10,078 bases of DNA from positions 1-10,078 of the forward strand of contig VERS01000027.1 of assembly GCA_018882545.1 (NCBI GenBank). Direction: 5' to 3'. The translations under genes were made by a program, and so were the position numbers. Every line of letters starts with the position of its first letter. The first letter of the stretch is position 1. Below the pieces are notes generated by a model. It worked only from the letters and a program-made list of their open reading frames with translations, was not told the DNA's origin and ran no database searches. This DNA is from Mycobacterium sp. GTDB taxonomy: Bacteria; Actinomycetota; Actinomycetes; Mycobacteriales; Mycobacteriaceae. Positions 1-9,232 of the stretch are shown here, piece by piece.

Positions 1-910
1 GGGTCAGATCCCACTCCGAGGGATCGCCATAGGGAACCGTGACGGTCGCACCCGGCGCCCGCCGGTCCCAGTCGGCCGGATCAGGCGGCCCGGCGGCCTG
101 CGCTGTCGGCCCGGCGGCCTGCGGCGTCGGCCCGGCGGCCTGCGGCGCCGGGGCAGCGGCCTCCACCAGCGGTGCGGCGGTCTGCGGTGGGTCACCGGCG
201 GTCGACACCGACGCGGCCCGGGCTGCCTGAAGTTTCTGCTGGGCAGCCCGTCGCTCGGCGGCCAACCGGTCGATCTCGGCCTGCTGTTCCCGGAACGTCC
301 GCTGGACCCGGGTCAAGGCCTCCACCGCGGCGTCCTGACTGCGCTGTGCATCCTTGACGGCCTGGTCGGCCCTCCCCTTGGCCGCCCGCGCCGCCGAATC
401 GGCGTTGACGGCCGCGGTCTGAGCCTGGCGCAATCCGGCCATGGCCGCCTGGGTGCTCAGCGCCAGCGTCTGTCCGGCGGTGGCGGTTGCGATGATCTCC
501 TCCGGTGTGCGGGCCAGCACCAGCGATGCGGTCGGCCCGTTGACGTAGGTGGCGGCGGCGAAGGTGTCGAACCGCTGCTGCGCGGCGACGATCGCGGAAT
601 CGGCGTCCTTGATCGCCTGTCTGCTGGCGTCCACCTGCTGGGCAGCGGCCGCGGCGGCATCGCGAGCCGCCTGGACCTCCACGATCGCCTTGTTGACGCT
701 CTCCTGCTCGAGCTGTACCCGCGCACCGACGTCTTGCAGTCGCTGGTTTGCCTCGGCGACGTCGGCGACCAGCGCGGCCAGGCTGTTGGGCTCCGGTGCC
801 GGTTCGGCCTGTGCCACCCCCGACACCGACACGGCGAGGGCGACGGTGAGTATCAGCGGACAAACCGCCCGCGCAGCGCGAACGGCGCGGGAACCGCTGC
901 AAGGCCTCAT
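1..910 (-). CDS. ripA: RipA, peptidoglycan endopeptidase (NlpC/P60 family), N-terminal part only
   Basis: Reading leftward from the ATG at 908-910, the frame stays open to the window edge, giving about 303 residues. Residues 1-35 form a secretion signal (Arg-rich start, hydrophobic core, likely cleavage after AQA). Two long Ala/Gln/Glu-rich helices follow at about 43-118 and 150-235, joined by a turn at TYVNGP (121-126). A Pro/Ala-rich linker starts near 236 and contains three heptads. Phrases such as ANQRLQD, EQESVNKA and QRFDTFAAATY match my memory of M. tuberculosis RipA (Rv1477, about 472 residues). The family cleaves the D-Glu-mDAP bond of the peptidoglycan stem at the septum and works with RpfB; the coiled-coil region is thought to restrain the enzyme. 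The NlpC/P60 catalytic domain (Cys-His) is beyond the window, so activity cannot be judged. Two GGAG-type ribosome sites lie at 915-918 and 921-925. The gene upstream (Rv1476 type) points the same way, as in H37Rv. Confidence 0.93.
   Translation of the reverse strand, partial: MRPCSGSRAVRAARAVCPLILTVALAVSVSGVAQAEPAPEPNSLAALVADVAEANQRLQDVGARVQLEQESVNKAIVEVQAARDAAAAAAQQVDASRQAIKDADSAIVAAQQRFDTFAAATYVNGPTASLVLARTPEEIIATATAGQTLALSTQAAMAGLRQAQTAAVNADSAARAAKGRADQAVKDAQRSQDAAVEALTRVQRTFREQQAEIDRLAAERRAAQQKLQAARAASVSTAGDPPQTAAPLVEAAAPAPQAAGPTPQAAGPTAQAAGPPDPADWDRRAPGATVTVPYGDPSEWDLT
86..148 (-). repeat. Three tandem 21-bp repeats encoding Pro/Ala heptads in the RipA linker
   Basis: Three consecutive 21-bp units occupy 86-106, 107-127 and 128-148. 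Each reads CGGCCCGGCGGCCTGC followed by a variable five-base tail (GCTGT, GCGT- and GCGC-type ends). On the coding strand they encode residues 255-275 of RipA as three (A/T)(P/A)QAAGP heptads. They sit in the linker between the coiled-coil segment and the missing catalytic domain. The unit is a multiple of three, so copy-number change would alter linker length without breaking the frame. Confidence 0.85.
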
Positions 911-941
911 ACGACTCCGACTCCTACGCGTTGGACAATCC

Positions 942-986
942 GTCACTTGAGTAACAAAAGTCACTTTTTTCACTTCAATAACAATG
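942..986. promoter_or_regulatory. Tandem 9-bp direct repeats upstream of ripA, candidate MtrA-type operator
   Basis: At an exact 9-bp step the plus strand reads GTCAC at 942, GTAAC at 951, GTCAC at 960, TTCAC at 969 and ATAAC at 978. Each is followed by four A/T-rich bases. The array lies 32-76 bp upstream of the ripA ATG. MtrA, an essential mycobacterial response regulator of the OmpR/PhoB class, is known to control ripA and to bind tandem GTCAC-containing 9-mers. The match to that pattern is inference from memory; the repeat periodicity is directly visible. Confidence 0.55.
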
Positions 987-1063
987 GCTTCAGGAGAACC
1001 GTACGTCACGTCAGTCGCAGAAGAAACCGGCCAGCAGAATTACAATCTTGTATTTCCGCAGGT

Positions 1064-1079
1064 GTGACCGAATAGTGAT
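1064..1079. promoter_or_regulatory. GTGAC-N6-GTGAT direct repeat, possible second response-regulator site
   Basis: GTGAC at 1064-1068 and GTGAT at 1075-1079 are separated by six bases, an 11-bp repeat step. Actinobacterial MtrA and GlnR sites have been described with a GTnAC-N6-GTnAC-like layout, which this fits with one mismatch. It lies about 155 bp upstream of the ripA start, just beyond the end of the Rv1476-type gene. A short motif of this kind can arise by chance. Confidence 0.25.
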
Positions 1080-1142
1080 CTTCGGGGTGTCCCCAACCGC
1101 CTTCGCGGAGCCGGCCCACCCGGTGAAAACCGCAGTGCGCGT

Positions 1143-4737
<3,595 letters not shown>

Positions 4738-4739
<2 letters not shown>

Positions 4740-4744
4740 GAGAG
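4738..4744 (+). promoter_or_regulatory. Ribosome-binding site overlapping the acn stop codon
   Basis: AGGAGAG at 4738-4744 overlaps the acn TAG stop (4737-4739) and lies 7 bases before the GTG at 4752. This fixes the start of the downstream lipoprotein and suggests that it is translated together with acn. Confidence 0.65.
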
Positions 4745-4751
4745 CGGGGCG

Positions 4752-5960
4752 GTGAGGCTCGTCGCGGCCGCGGTGACAGCCCTGCTGGTCGCCGGCTGCG
4801 CCGCGCCGACCACCCCGGCCCCCGGGGCGGCTGCTCCGCCGGCGGAGGCCCAACGCGCGGAGTCCCAACTCGCCCAACCGCTGCGTGCCGACTTACAGGC
4901 GCGCCTGGACGCCCACCGCGCCGCCCACGGCTATCCCGGAGCGATAGTCGGCGTGTGGGCTCCCAGCGGCGCCTGGGTCGGCGTGACCGGAGCCGCCGGG
5001 CGCGGCTCGGACCGTCCGCCCGCACGCGGGGATCACACCCGGATCGGCAGCGTGACAAAGACGTTCACCGTGATGGCGTTGCTGCAACTGGTCGACCGGC
5101 AACAGGTCGCCCTGGCCGACACCATCGGAACCTACATCCCCGGGCTGCCCAACGGGGATACCGCAACACTGCGCGATCTGGCCCGCATGACCAGCGGTAT
5201 CCCCGCCTACAACGACAACCTCGACTTCGACCGGGCCTGGGCGGCCGATCCCGCCGGAGCGGTCTTCACCCCCGAGCAGTTGGTCGACTTCGCCAGGACC
5301 CAGCCCGCACTGTTCCCGGCGGGCAGCGATTACCACTACAGCAACACCAACACGGTGCTGCTGGGGATGGTGATCGAGGAGGTCACCGGCCGTCCGGTCG
5401 CCGAGGTGTTCCGGAGCAATCTCCTTGAGCCGCTGGGGCTGTCGGGCACGTCGTTCGCGGGGCAGTCCCCGGACCTTCCCGAACCGCACCTGCAGGGGAT
5501 CACCGACCAGCCCGGGGAGGCTTTCCAGGCGCTGGGAATCCCGGTGCCGCCGGGCGGGCCGATCCGCGACGCCACCAACTGGAACCCGTCCTGGGAATTC
5601 ACCGCGGGGGCGATGATCTCCACCCTCGACGACCTGCGCACCTGGACGCAGGCGCTGGCCAGCGGCGGCGGCCTGGTCTCGGCGGACATTCAGCGCGAGC
5701 GCGAGGCCTCGGTGGGCACCGAGTTGGGCCGGCTGGACCCGGACGACCCGACGGCGACCTACGGGCTGGGATTCTTCTCCATCCGGGGCTGGTGGGGCCA
5801 CGACGGGTCGGTTCCCGGGTACACCACCTACGCCGCCCACCACCCGCAGCGGCAGACCTCGCTGGTGGTCTTCGTCAACTCCGACATCCGCACGCCCGAT
5901 CAGCCCGCGGGTCCGGCCGTTTCACTCGCCGAGGCCATCCGGGCCGCTCTGGACGGCTGA
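4752..5960 (+). CDS. Lipoprotein serine hydrolase (beta-lactamase / penicillin-binding class C fold)
   Basis: The 402-residue product begins with a short lipoprotein signal: a hydrophobic stretch and lipobox LVAGC with C16 as the lipidation site, so it should be anchored on the outer face of the membrane. A Pro/Ala-rich spacer (17-45) leads to the catalytic domain. All three motifs of the class C beta-lactamase / DD-peptidase family are present: S100-V-T-K103 (nucleophile and general base), Y196-S-N198, and H350-D-G352 in place of KTG. The H-x-G form is common in this family among esterases and D-aminopeptidase-like enzymes, so the substrate could be a peptidoglycan peptide, an ester or a beta-lactam, and sequence cannot decide. 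The start GTG is set by the ribosome site at 4738-4744 and by the lipobox position. It follows acn after 12 bp and converges on the ABC-F gene with only 9 bp between stops. Mycobacteria carry several such lipoproteins (for example LpqK-like), but I recognise no exact orthologue at this locus. Confidence 0.88.
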   Translation: MRLVAAAVTALLVAGCAAPTTPAPGAAAPPAEAQRAESQLAQPLRADLQARLDAHRAAHGYPGAIVGVWAPSGAWVGVTGAAGRGSDRPPARGDHTRIGSVTKTFTVMALLQLVDRQQVALADTIGTYIPGLPNGDTATLRDLARMTSGIPAYNDNLDFDRAWAADPAGAVFTPEQLVDFARTQPALFPAGSDYHYSNTNTVLLGMVIEEVTGRPVAEVFRSNLLEPLGLSGTSFAGQSPDLPEPHLQGITDQPGEAFQALGIPVPPGGPIRDATNWNPSWEFTAGAMISTLDDLRTWTQALASGGGLVSADIQREREASVGTELGRLDPDDPTATYGLGFFSIRGWWGHDGSVPGYTTYAAHHPQRQTSLVVFVNSDIRTPDQPAGPAVSLAEAIRAALDG

Positions 5961-5969
5961 TCGGCGGAA

Positions 5970-7610
5970 TCAGGCCAGTTCGATCAGGCCGGCGTAGTCG
6001 GCAGACCAGTGATCCTCGGTGCCGTCCGGCAGCAGGATCACCCGCTGCGGGTCGAGCGCTTCGGCGGCGCCGGGATCGTGGGTGACCAGCACCACCGCCC
6101 CGACGTAGCTGCGCAGCGCGTCGAGCACCTGCTGCCGTGATGCCGGATCGAGGTTGTTGGTCGGCTCGTCGAGCAGCAGCACATTGGCGGTGGACGCCCC
6201 CAGCCCCGCCAGCGCCAGCCGAGTCTTCTCGCCGCCGGACAGAGTTCCGGCCGGTTGGTCCAGCTGGGGACCGCTGAACATGAAAGCGCCCAGCAGACCT
6301 CGCAGGTCCTGCTCACCGGTGTCCGGTGCGGCGTGCCGGATGTTCTCCCAGACGGTCGCGATGTTGTCGAGAGTGTCGTGCTCCTGGGCGAAGTAGCCGA
6401 TCTTGCATCCGTGCCCGGGTTCGATCTGCCCGGCGTCGGGCTGTTCGGCCCCGGCGAGGATGCGCAGCAGCGTGGTCTTGCCCGCACCGTTGAGGCCGAG
6501 CACCACCACACGGGAGCCACGGTCGACGGCGAGGTCGACGCCGGTGAAAACCTCCAGGGATCCGTAGTTCTTGGTCAGTCCGGTGGCCATCAGCGGGGTC
6601 TTCCCGCACGGCGCGGGCGTCGGGAACCGGATCTTGGCGACCTTGTCCGCCACCCGTTCGGCGTCGAGTTGCGCCATCATCCGTTCGGCGCGGCGCAGCA
6701 TATTCTGCGCGGCAACGGCTTTGGTGGCTTTGGCTCCCATTTTCGCAGCCTGGGCCCGCAACGCCGACGCCTTCTTCTCGGCGTTGACACGTTCCCGGCG
6801 CCGACGTTGTTCGTCGGTCGCGCGGGCGTCGAGATACTTCTGCCAGCCCATGTTGTAGACGTCGACCTCGCCTCGGACCGCGTCGAGGAACCAGACCCGG
6901 TTGACCACGTCGGCCAGCAGCCCGACGTCGTGGCTGATGATCACCAGGCCGCCGTTGTAGGACCGGAGGAATTCGCGCAACCAGCCGATGGAGTCGGCGT
7001 CGAGATGGTTGGTCGGCTCGTCGAGCAGCAGCGTCGTAGCTGAATTCGATCCGGCGCCGGCGCCTCCTTCGCTGGCGGCGAAGAGGATTCGGGCCAGTTC
7101 GACCCGGCGGCGCTGACCGCCGGACAGGGTGCGCAGCGACTGGGTCAGCACCCGGTCCGGCAGGCCCAAACTCGAGCAGATGCGGCCGGCTTCGCTTTCG
7201 GCGGCATACCCGCCCAGCGCGGCGAAGCGTTCCTCGAGTTGGCCGTAGCGCCGCACCGCCCGGTCCCGCTCCGCGTCGTCGACGACCTCGGCCATCATTA
7301 CCTGCTGTTTCTCCAGGTCCGCCAGCAGGGTGTCCAGACCGCGCGCCGAAAGCACCCGATCGCGGGCCAGCACCTCCAGGTCGCCCTCCCGCGGATCCTG
7401 CGGCAGGTAGCCGACCTGCCCGGTGCGGGTGAGGCTGCCCGCATACGGCTCGCCCTCCCCCGCCAGGATCCGCAGCGTGGTGGTCTTGCCGGCACCGTTG
7501 CGGCCGACCAGGCCGATCCGGTCACCGGGCTGCACCCGAAGTGCGGGGCCCTCGGCCAGCAGCAGTGTGCGCGCCCCGGCGCGGACCTCAAGGTCCGTGG
7601 CGCTGATCAC
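5970..7610 (-). CDS. ABC-F family ATPase (Rv1473-like)
   Basis: The 546-residue protein has two fused ATP-binding cassettes and no membrane segment, the hallmark of ABC-F proteins that act on ribosomes. Cassette 1 has Walker A GRNGAGKT (36-43), signature LSGGQ (162-166), Walker B LLLDE (194-198) and switch His 227. Cassette 2 has Walker A GLNGAGKT (372-379), signature LSGGE (457-461), Walker B LLLDE (478-482) and His 511. Both sets look complete. The connecting segment, about 262-335, is strongly basic and helical (RRRRERVNAEKK), as expected for the interdomain linker that reaches the ribosomal tRNA site. The GTG start at 7610 follows AGGAG at 7620-7624. The H37Rv counterpart Rv1473 has been annotated as a macrolide-transport ATP-binding protein; ribosome protection or a translation-factor role is the likelier reading for this architecture. 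The gene sits 12 bp after echA12 with no promoter of its own visible, so there is no sign here of the separate antibiotic-induced leader seen with some resistance ABC-F genes. Confidence 0.93.
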   Translation of the reverse strand: MISATDLEVRAGARTLLLAEGPALRVQPGDRIGLVGRNGAGKTTTLRILAGEGEPYAGSLTRTGQVGYLPQDPREGDLEVLARDRVLSARGLDTLLADLEKQQVMMAEVVDDAERDRAVRRYGQLEERFAALGGYAAESEAGRICSSLGLPDRVLTQSLRTLSGGQRRRVELARILFAASEGGAGAGSNSATTLLLDEPTNHLDADSIGWLREFLRSYNGGLVIISHDVGLLADVVNRVWFLDAVRGEVDVYNMGWQKYLDARATDEQRRRRERVNAEKKASALRAQAAKMGAKATKAVAAQNMLRRAERMMAQLDAERVADKVAKIRFPTPAPCGKTPLMATGLTKNYGSLEVFTGVDLAVDRGSRVVVLGLNGAGKTTLLRILAGAEQPDAGQIEPGHGCKIGYFAQEHDTLDNIATVWENIRHAAPDTGEQDLRGLLGAFMFSGPQLDQPAGTLSGGEKTRLALAGLGASTANVLLLDEPTNNLDPASRQQVLDALRSYVGAVVLVTHDPGAAEALDPQRVILLPDGTEDHWSADYAGLIELA

Positions 7611-7619
7611 GCGCGTCGT

Positions 7620-7624
7620 CTCCT
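7620..7624 (-). promoter_or_regulatory. Ribosome-binding site of the ABC-F gene overlapping the echA12 stop
   Basis: AGGAG (minus strand, 7624 to 7620) shares two bases with the echA12 TAG stop (7625-7623) and lies 9 bases before the GTG at 7610. It supports that start and suggests translational coupling. The acn-lipoprotein junction has the same layout. Confidence 0.65.
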
Positions 7625-8453
7625 AACTGGGGGGGTTCTTGTCGTCGGTGAAGACCGGGTCGCGCTGCTCGGCGCGCGCGGCGACCGCTTCCTCGAAGTT
7701 GGCGGTGAGCAGGCGCACGTAGAGCTGCCCGAGGCCCTCGGCCTGCATGTGCCCCTCCAGGGTACTGGCGTCCAGTCCGGTCCACAGCGTCCGCTTGGTC
7801 AACTCGATGCCCGGACGGGAGAAGGCGGCGATCCGGGCGGCCATCTCGTAGCAGGTCGGCAGCAGATCCGCGGGCGCGACCTGCCGGGATACCAGACCGA
7901 TGCGCTCGGCCTCGGCCGCGTCGACGTCGCGGCCGGTGAGCATGATCTCGAAGGCGCGGGAGCTGCCGATGGCGCGCGGCAGCAGATAGCTCAGGCCCAG
8001 CTCGCTGGCGGTCAGGCCGTTGTTGATGCCGGCGGCCCGAAAGTACGCGTCGGCCGAGGCCACCCGGATGTCGGCGGCCAACGCCAGACACAGCCCGCCG
8101 CCGATGGCCGCGCCGTTGACCGCCGCGATGATCGGCTGGTGCAACCGGCGCATCGCCAGGATCACCTCGTCGAGCAGTTCCATCGACCGCAGCGCGTGGG
8201 AGGGCCGGGTCAGCCCGGCAACATGCGGCACCGCCCCGGCGGACTTCTGGTCAGCCCCGGAGGAGAACCCCCGCCCCGCGCCGGTCAACACCACGACGCG
8301 GACGTCGTTGTCGTGGTTCAGTTCGGCGAGCACCTGTCGCAGCGGCACCATGACGTCGAAGGCCATCGAGTTCATCCGCTCGGGCCGGTTCAGGGTGACC
8401 AGGGCAACATGCGGCCGGGGCCGGTCGACGAGTACGAAACCCGAATCGCTCAT
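7623..8453 (-). CDS. echA12: Enoyl-CoA hydratase/isomerase-family (crotonase-fold) protein, EchA12 type
   Basis: The 276-residue protein starts at ATG 8451-8453 and spans the whole crotonase fold. Oxyanion-hole segments are visible at SSGADQK (64-70) and AAIGGG (115-120), so CoA-thioester binding is likely. The sequence closely follows my memory of M. tuberculosis EchA12 (Rv1472), including FRAAGINNGLTASELGLSYL and the C-terminal RLLTANFEEAVAARAEQR. The two glutamates that add water in classical enoyl-CoA hydratase (rat E144 and E164) align with C122 and G142. E151 aligns instead with the aspartate D204 of dienoyl-CoA isomerase. The reaction is therefore uncertain: isomerase, an unusual hydratase/hydrolase, or non-catalytic. 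It lies between the thioredoxin gene (24-bp gap containing a hairpin) and the ABC-F gene (12 bp) in one apparent operon. No good ribosome site is seen before its start. A G7 run at 7629-7635 sits in the last codons. Confidence 0.92.
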   Translation of the reverse strand: MSDSGFVLVDRPRPHVALVTLNRPERMNSMAFDVMVPLRQVLAELNHDNDVRVVVLTGAGRGFSSGADQKSAGAVPHVAGLTRPSHALRSMELLDEVILAMRRLHQPIIAAVNGAAIGGGLCLALAADIRVASADAYFRAAGINNGLTASELGLSYLLPRAIGSSRAFEIMLTGRDVDAAEAERIGLVSRQVAPADLLPTCYEMAARIAAFSRPGIELTKRTLWTGLDASTLEGHMQAEGLGQLYVRLLTANFEEAVAARAEQRDPVFTDDKNPPS

Positions 8454-8457
8454 CGTT

Positions 8458-8473
8458 GCACGCTAGCGCGTGC
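8458..8473 (-). other. Perfect hairpin in the thioredoxin-echA12 gap
   Basis: GCACGC (8458-8463), a TAGC loop and GCGTGC (8468-8473) form a perfect 6-bp GC-rich stem within the 24-bp gap. On the transcript it ends 4 bases before the echA12 ATG, where a ribosome site would be expected. No T-run follows, so a classic intrinsic terminator is not supported. It could dampen echA12 translation or act in RNA processing. Confidence 0.5.
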
Positions 8474-8477
8474 GGGT

Positions 8478-8843
8478 TCAGGTCTGCTGGTCGCCGGCCG
8501 GGGAGTTCTGGCTCGCCTGGACATCGAAGTCGCGGATCTGCGTGATCAAGGCCTCCAGCGCGGCCGGCGGCAGGGCGCCGGCCTGGTTGAACACCAGATG
8601 CCCTTGCTTGAACGCCATCAGGGTCGGGATGGCGCGGATCTCGGCGGCCGCGGCGAGCTGCTCCTGAGCCTCGGTGTCGACCTTGCCGAAGACGATGTCG
8701 GGGTGCTTGTCCGACGCCGCGGCAAAGGTCGGCGCGAAGGCCCGGCAGGGGCCGCACCAGGACGCCCAGAAGTCGACCAGCACGATGTCGTTGCCGGCGA
8801 CGGTGTCGTTGAAGTCCTGCTCGGTGAGGTCACGGGTAGTCAT
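8478..8843 (-). CDS. trxA: Thioredoxin (TrxB1-like)
   Basis: The 121-residue protein has the standard thioredoxin length and the redox motif WASWCGPC, with the two active cysteines at about residues 30 and 33. A cis-proline context follows at IRAIPTLMAFKQG. It reduces protein disulfides in the cytoplasm using thioredoxin reductase. The ATG at 8841-8843 gives MTTRDLT, which matches my memory of H37Rv TrxB1 (Rv1471); an upstream extension to 8969 in the same frame runs into sufT and is rejected. No strong ribosome site precedes the ATG, and the 47-bp upstream gap can form two alternative hairpins. In H37Rv several genes, including ctpD and a first thioredoxin gene, lie between sufT and trxB1; here sufT and the thioredoxin gene are neighbours. 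The C-terminal tail (about residues 108-121, ending PAGDQQT) is hydrophilic and probably disordered. The symbol trxA follows general usage; trxB1 would be the H37Rv-style name. Confidence 0.93.
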   Translation of the reverse strand: MTTRDLTEQDFNDTVAGNDIVLVDFWASWCGPCRAFAPTFAAASDKHPDIVFGKVDTEAQEQLAAAAEIRAIPTLMAFKQGHLVFNQAGALPPAALEALITQIRDFDVQASQNSPAGDQQT

Positions 8844-8852
8844 GCGGGGTGC

Positions 8853-8893
8853 AACACCGCGCACACCGGCGGTGTTCCCGCACCGGTGTGCTA
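8853..8893 (-). other. Two overlapping, mutually exclusive perfect hairpins before the thioredoxin gene
   Basis: Four complementary arms are present: AACACCGC (8853-8860), GCACACCGG (8861-8869), GCGGTGTT (8869-8876) and CCGGTGTGC (8883-8891). Arms 1 and 3 pair perfectly over 8 bp with an 8-base loop. Arms 2 and 4 pair perfectly over 9 bp with a 13-base loop. Loops interlock, so only one ordinary hairpin can form at a time. Arm 4 reaches the sufT stop codon (8891-8893). Arm 1 lies 10-17 bases before the thioredoxin ATG, where ribosomes bind. An RNA switch or attenuator is possible, but function is inferred only from the pairing. Confidence 0.5.
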
Positions 8894-9232
8894 GACGGTG
8901 AACCCGAGCGCCCGGAGCTGCTCGCGGCCGTCTTCGGTGATCTTGTCCGGGCCCCACGGGGGATTCCACACCCAGTTGATCTTCACCTCGTTGACCAGCC
9001 CCGCACCCACCAGCGCGCCCAGCGTCTGGTCCTCGATCACGTCGGTGAGCGGGCAGGCCGCCGATGTCAGCGTCATGTCGATCAGCGCCACGGTTCGGCC
9101 TTCGTTCTTTTCCAGGTCGATTCCGTACACCAGACCCAGGTCCACGACATTGATCCCGAGTTCGGGGTCGACCACGTCGTGCATGGCCTCCTCGACGTCG
9201 GCCAGCAGGTCATCCGAGGCCGTCTCGCTCAT
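8891..9232 (-). CDS. sufT: SufT-type Fe-S assembly factor (MIP18/DUF59 family)
   Basis: The 113-residue protein starts at ATG 9230-9232, which overlaps the sufU stop and follows AAGGAG at 9238-9243. An upstream in-frame extension to 9298 lies inside sufU and is rejected. Family motifs are clear: DPELGINVVDLGLVY (22-36), the conserved cysteine C60 in TSAACPLTD, and the C-terminal WNPPWGPDKITEDGREQL (89-106). This family helps Fe-S protein maturation together with the SUF machinery. The H37Rv counterpart is Rv1466, last gene of the suf cluster. The 4-bp overlap with sufU indicates coupled translation. The TAG stop (8891-8893) touches an inverted repeat before the thioredoxin gene. Confidence 0.94.
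   Translation of the reverse strand: MSETASDDLLADVEEAMHDVVDPELGINVVDLGLVYGIDLEKNEGRTVALIDMTLTSAACPLTDVIEDQTLGALVGAGLVNEVKINWVWNPPWGPDKITEDGREQLRALGFTV

Larger units (their letters stand above)
911..1142. other. 232-bp ripA upstream region
   Basis: No gene is supported between ripA (start 910) and the Rv1476-type gene (stop 1143). The part nearest ripA is much richer in A and T than its surroundings (about 940-1080) and holds tandem 9-bp repeats at 942-986 plus further GTCAC-like words at 1005-1009 and 1064-1079. These suggest that ripA has its own regulated promoter rather than relying only on read-through from the upstream gene. I could not fix a convincing -10/-35 pair. The segment 1081-1142 has only short 4-bp stems and no recognisable terminator. 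Confidence 0.6.

Noticed and set aside
192..902. Minus-strand frame of 236 codons overlapping ripA
   Set aside because: It is out of frame with ripA and consists of Arg/Gly-rich shadow sequence; the ripA frame from 910 has a signal peptide and clear homology.
1084..1132. Possible terminator after the Rv1476-type gene (GGGG-TGT-CCCC at 1084-1094; CGGT-GAAA-ACCG at 1121-1132)
   Set aside because: The stems are only 4 bp, there is no T-run, and such short palindromes are frequent by chance in GC-rich DNA.
7239..8894. Long plus-strand open frame (about 551 codons) antisense to ABC-F, echA12 and thioredoxin genes
   Set aside because: It crosses three well-supported minus-strand genes, has no recognisable domain, and is rich in Gly/Arg/His/Gln as expected from reading GC-rich codons backwards.
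8844..8969. Longer thioredoxin start upstream at 8969
   Set aside because: It would extend into sufT, and the added residues do not resemble thioredoxin; the ATG at 8843 gives the family's normal N-terminus.
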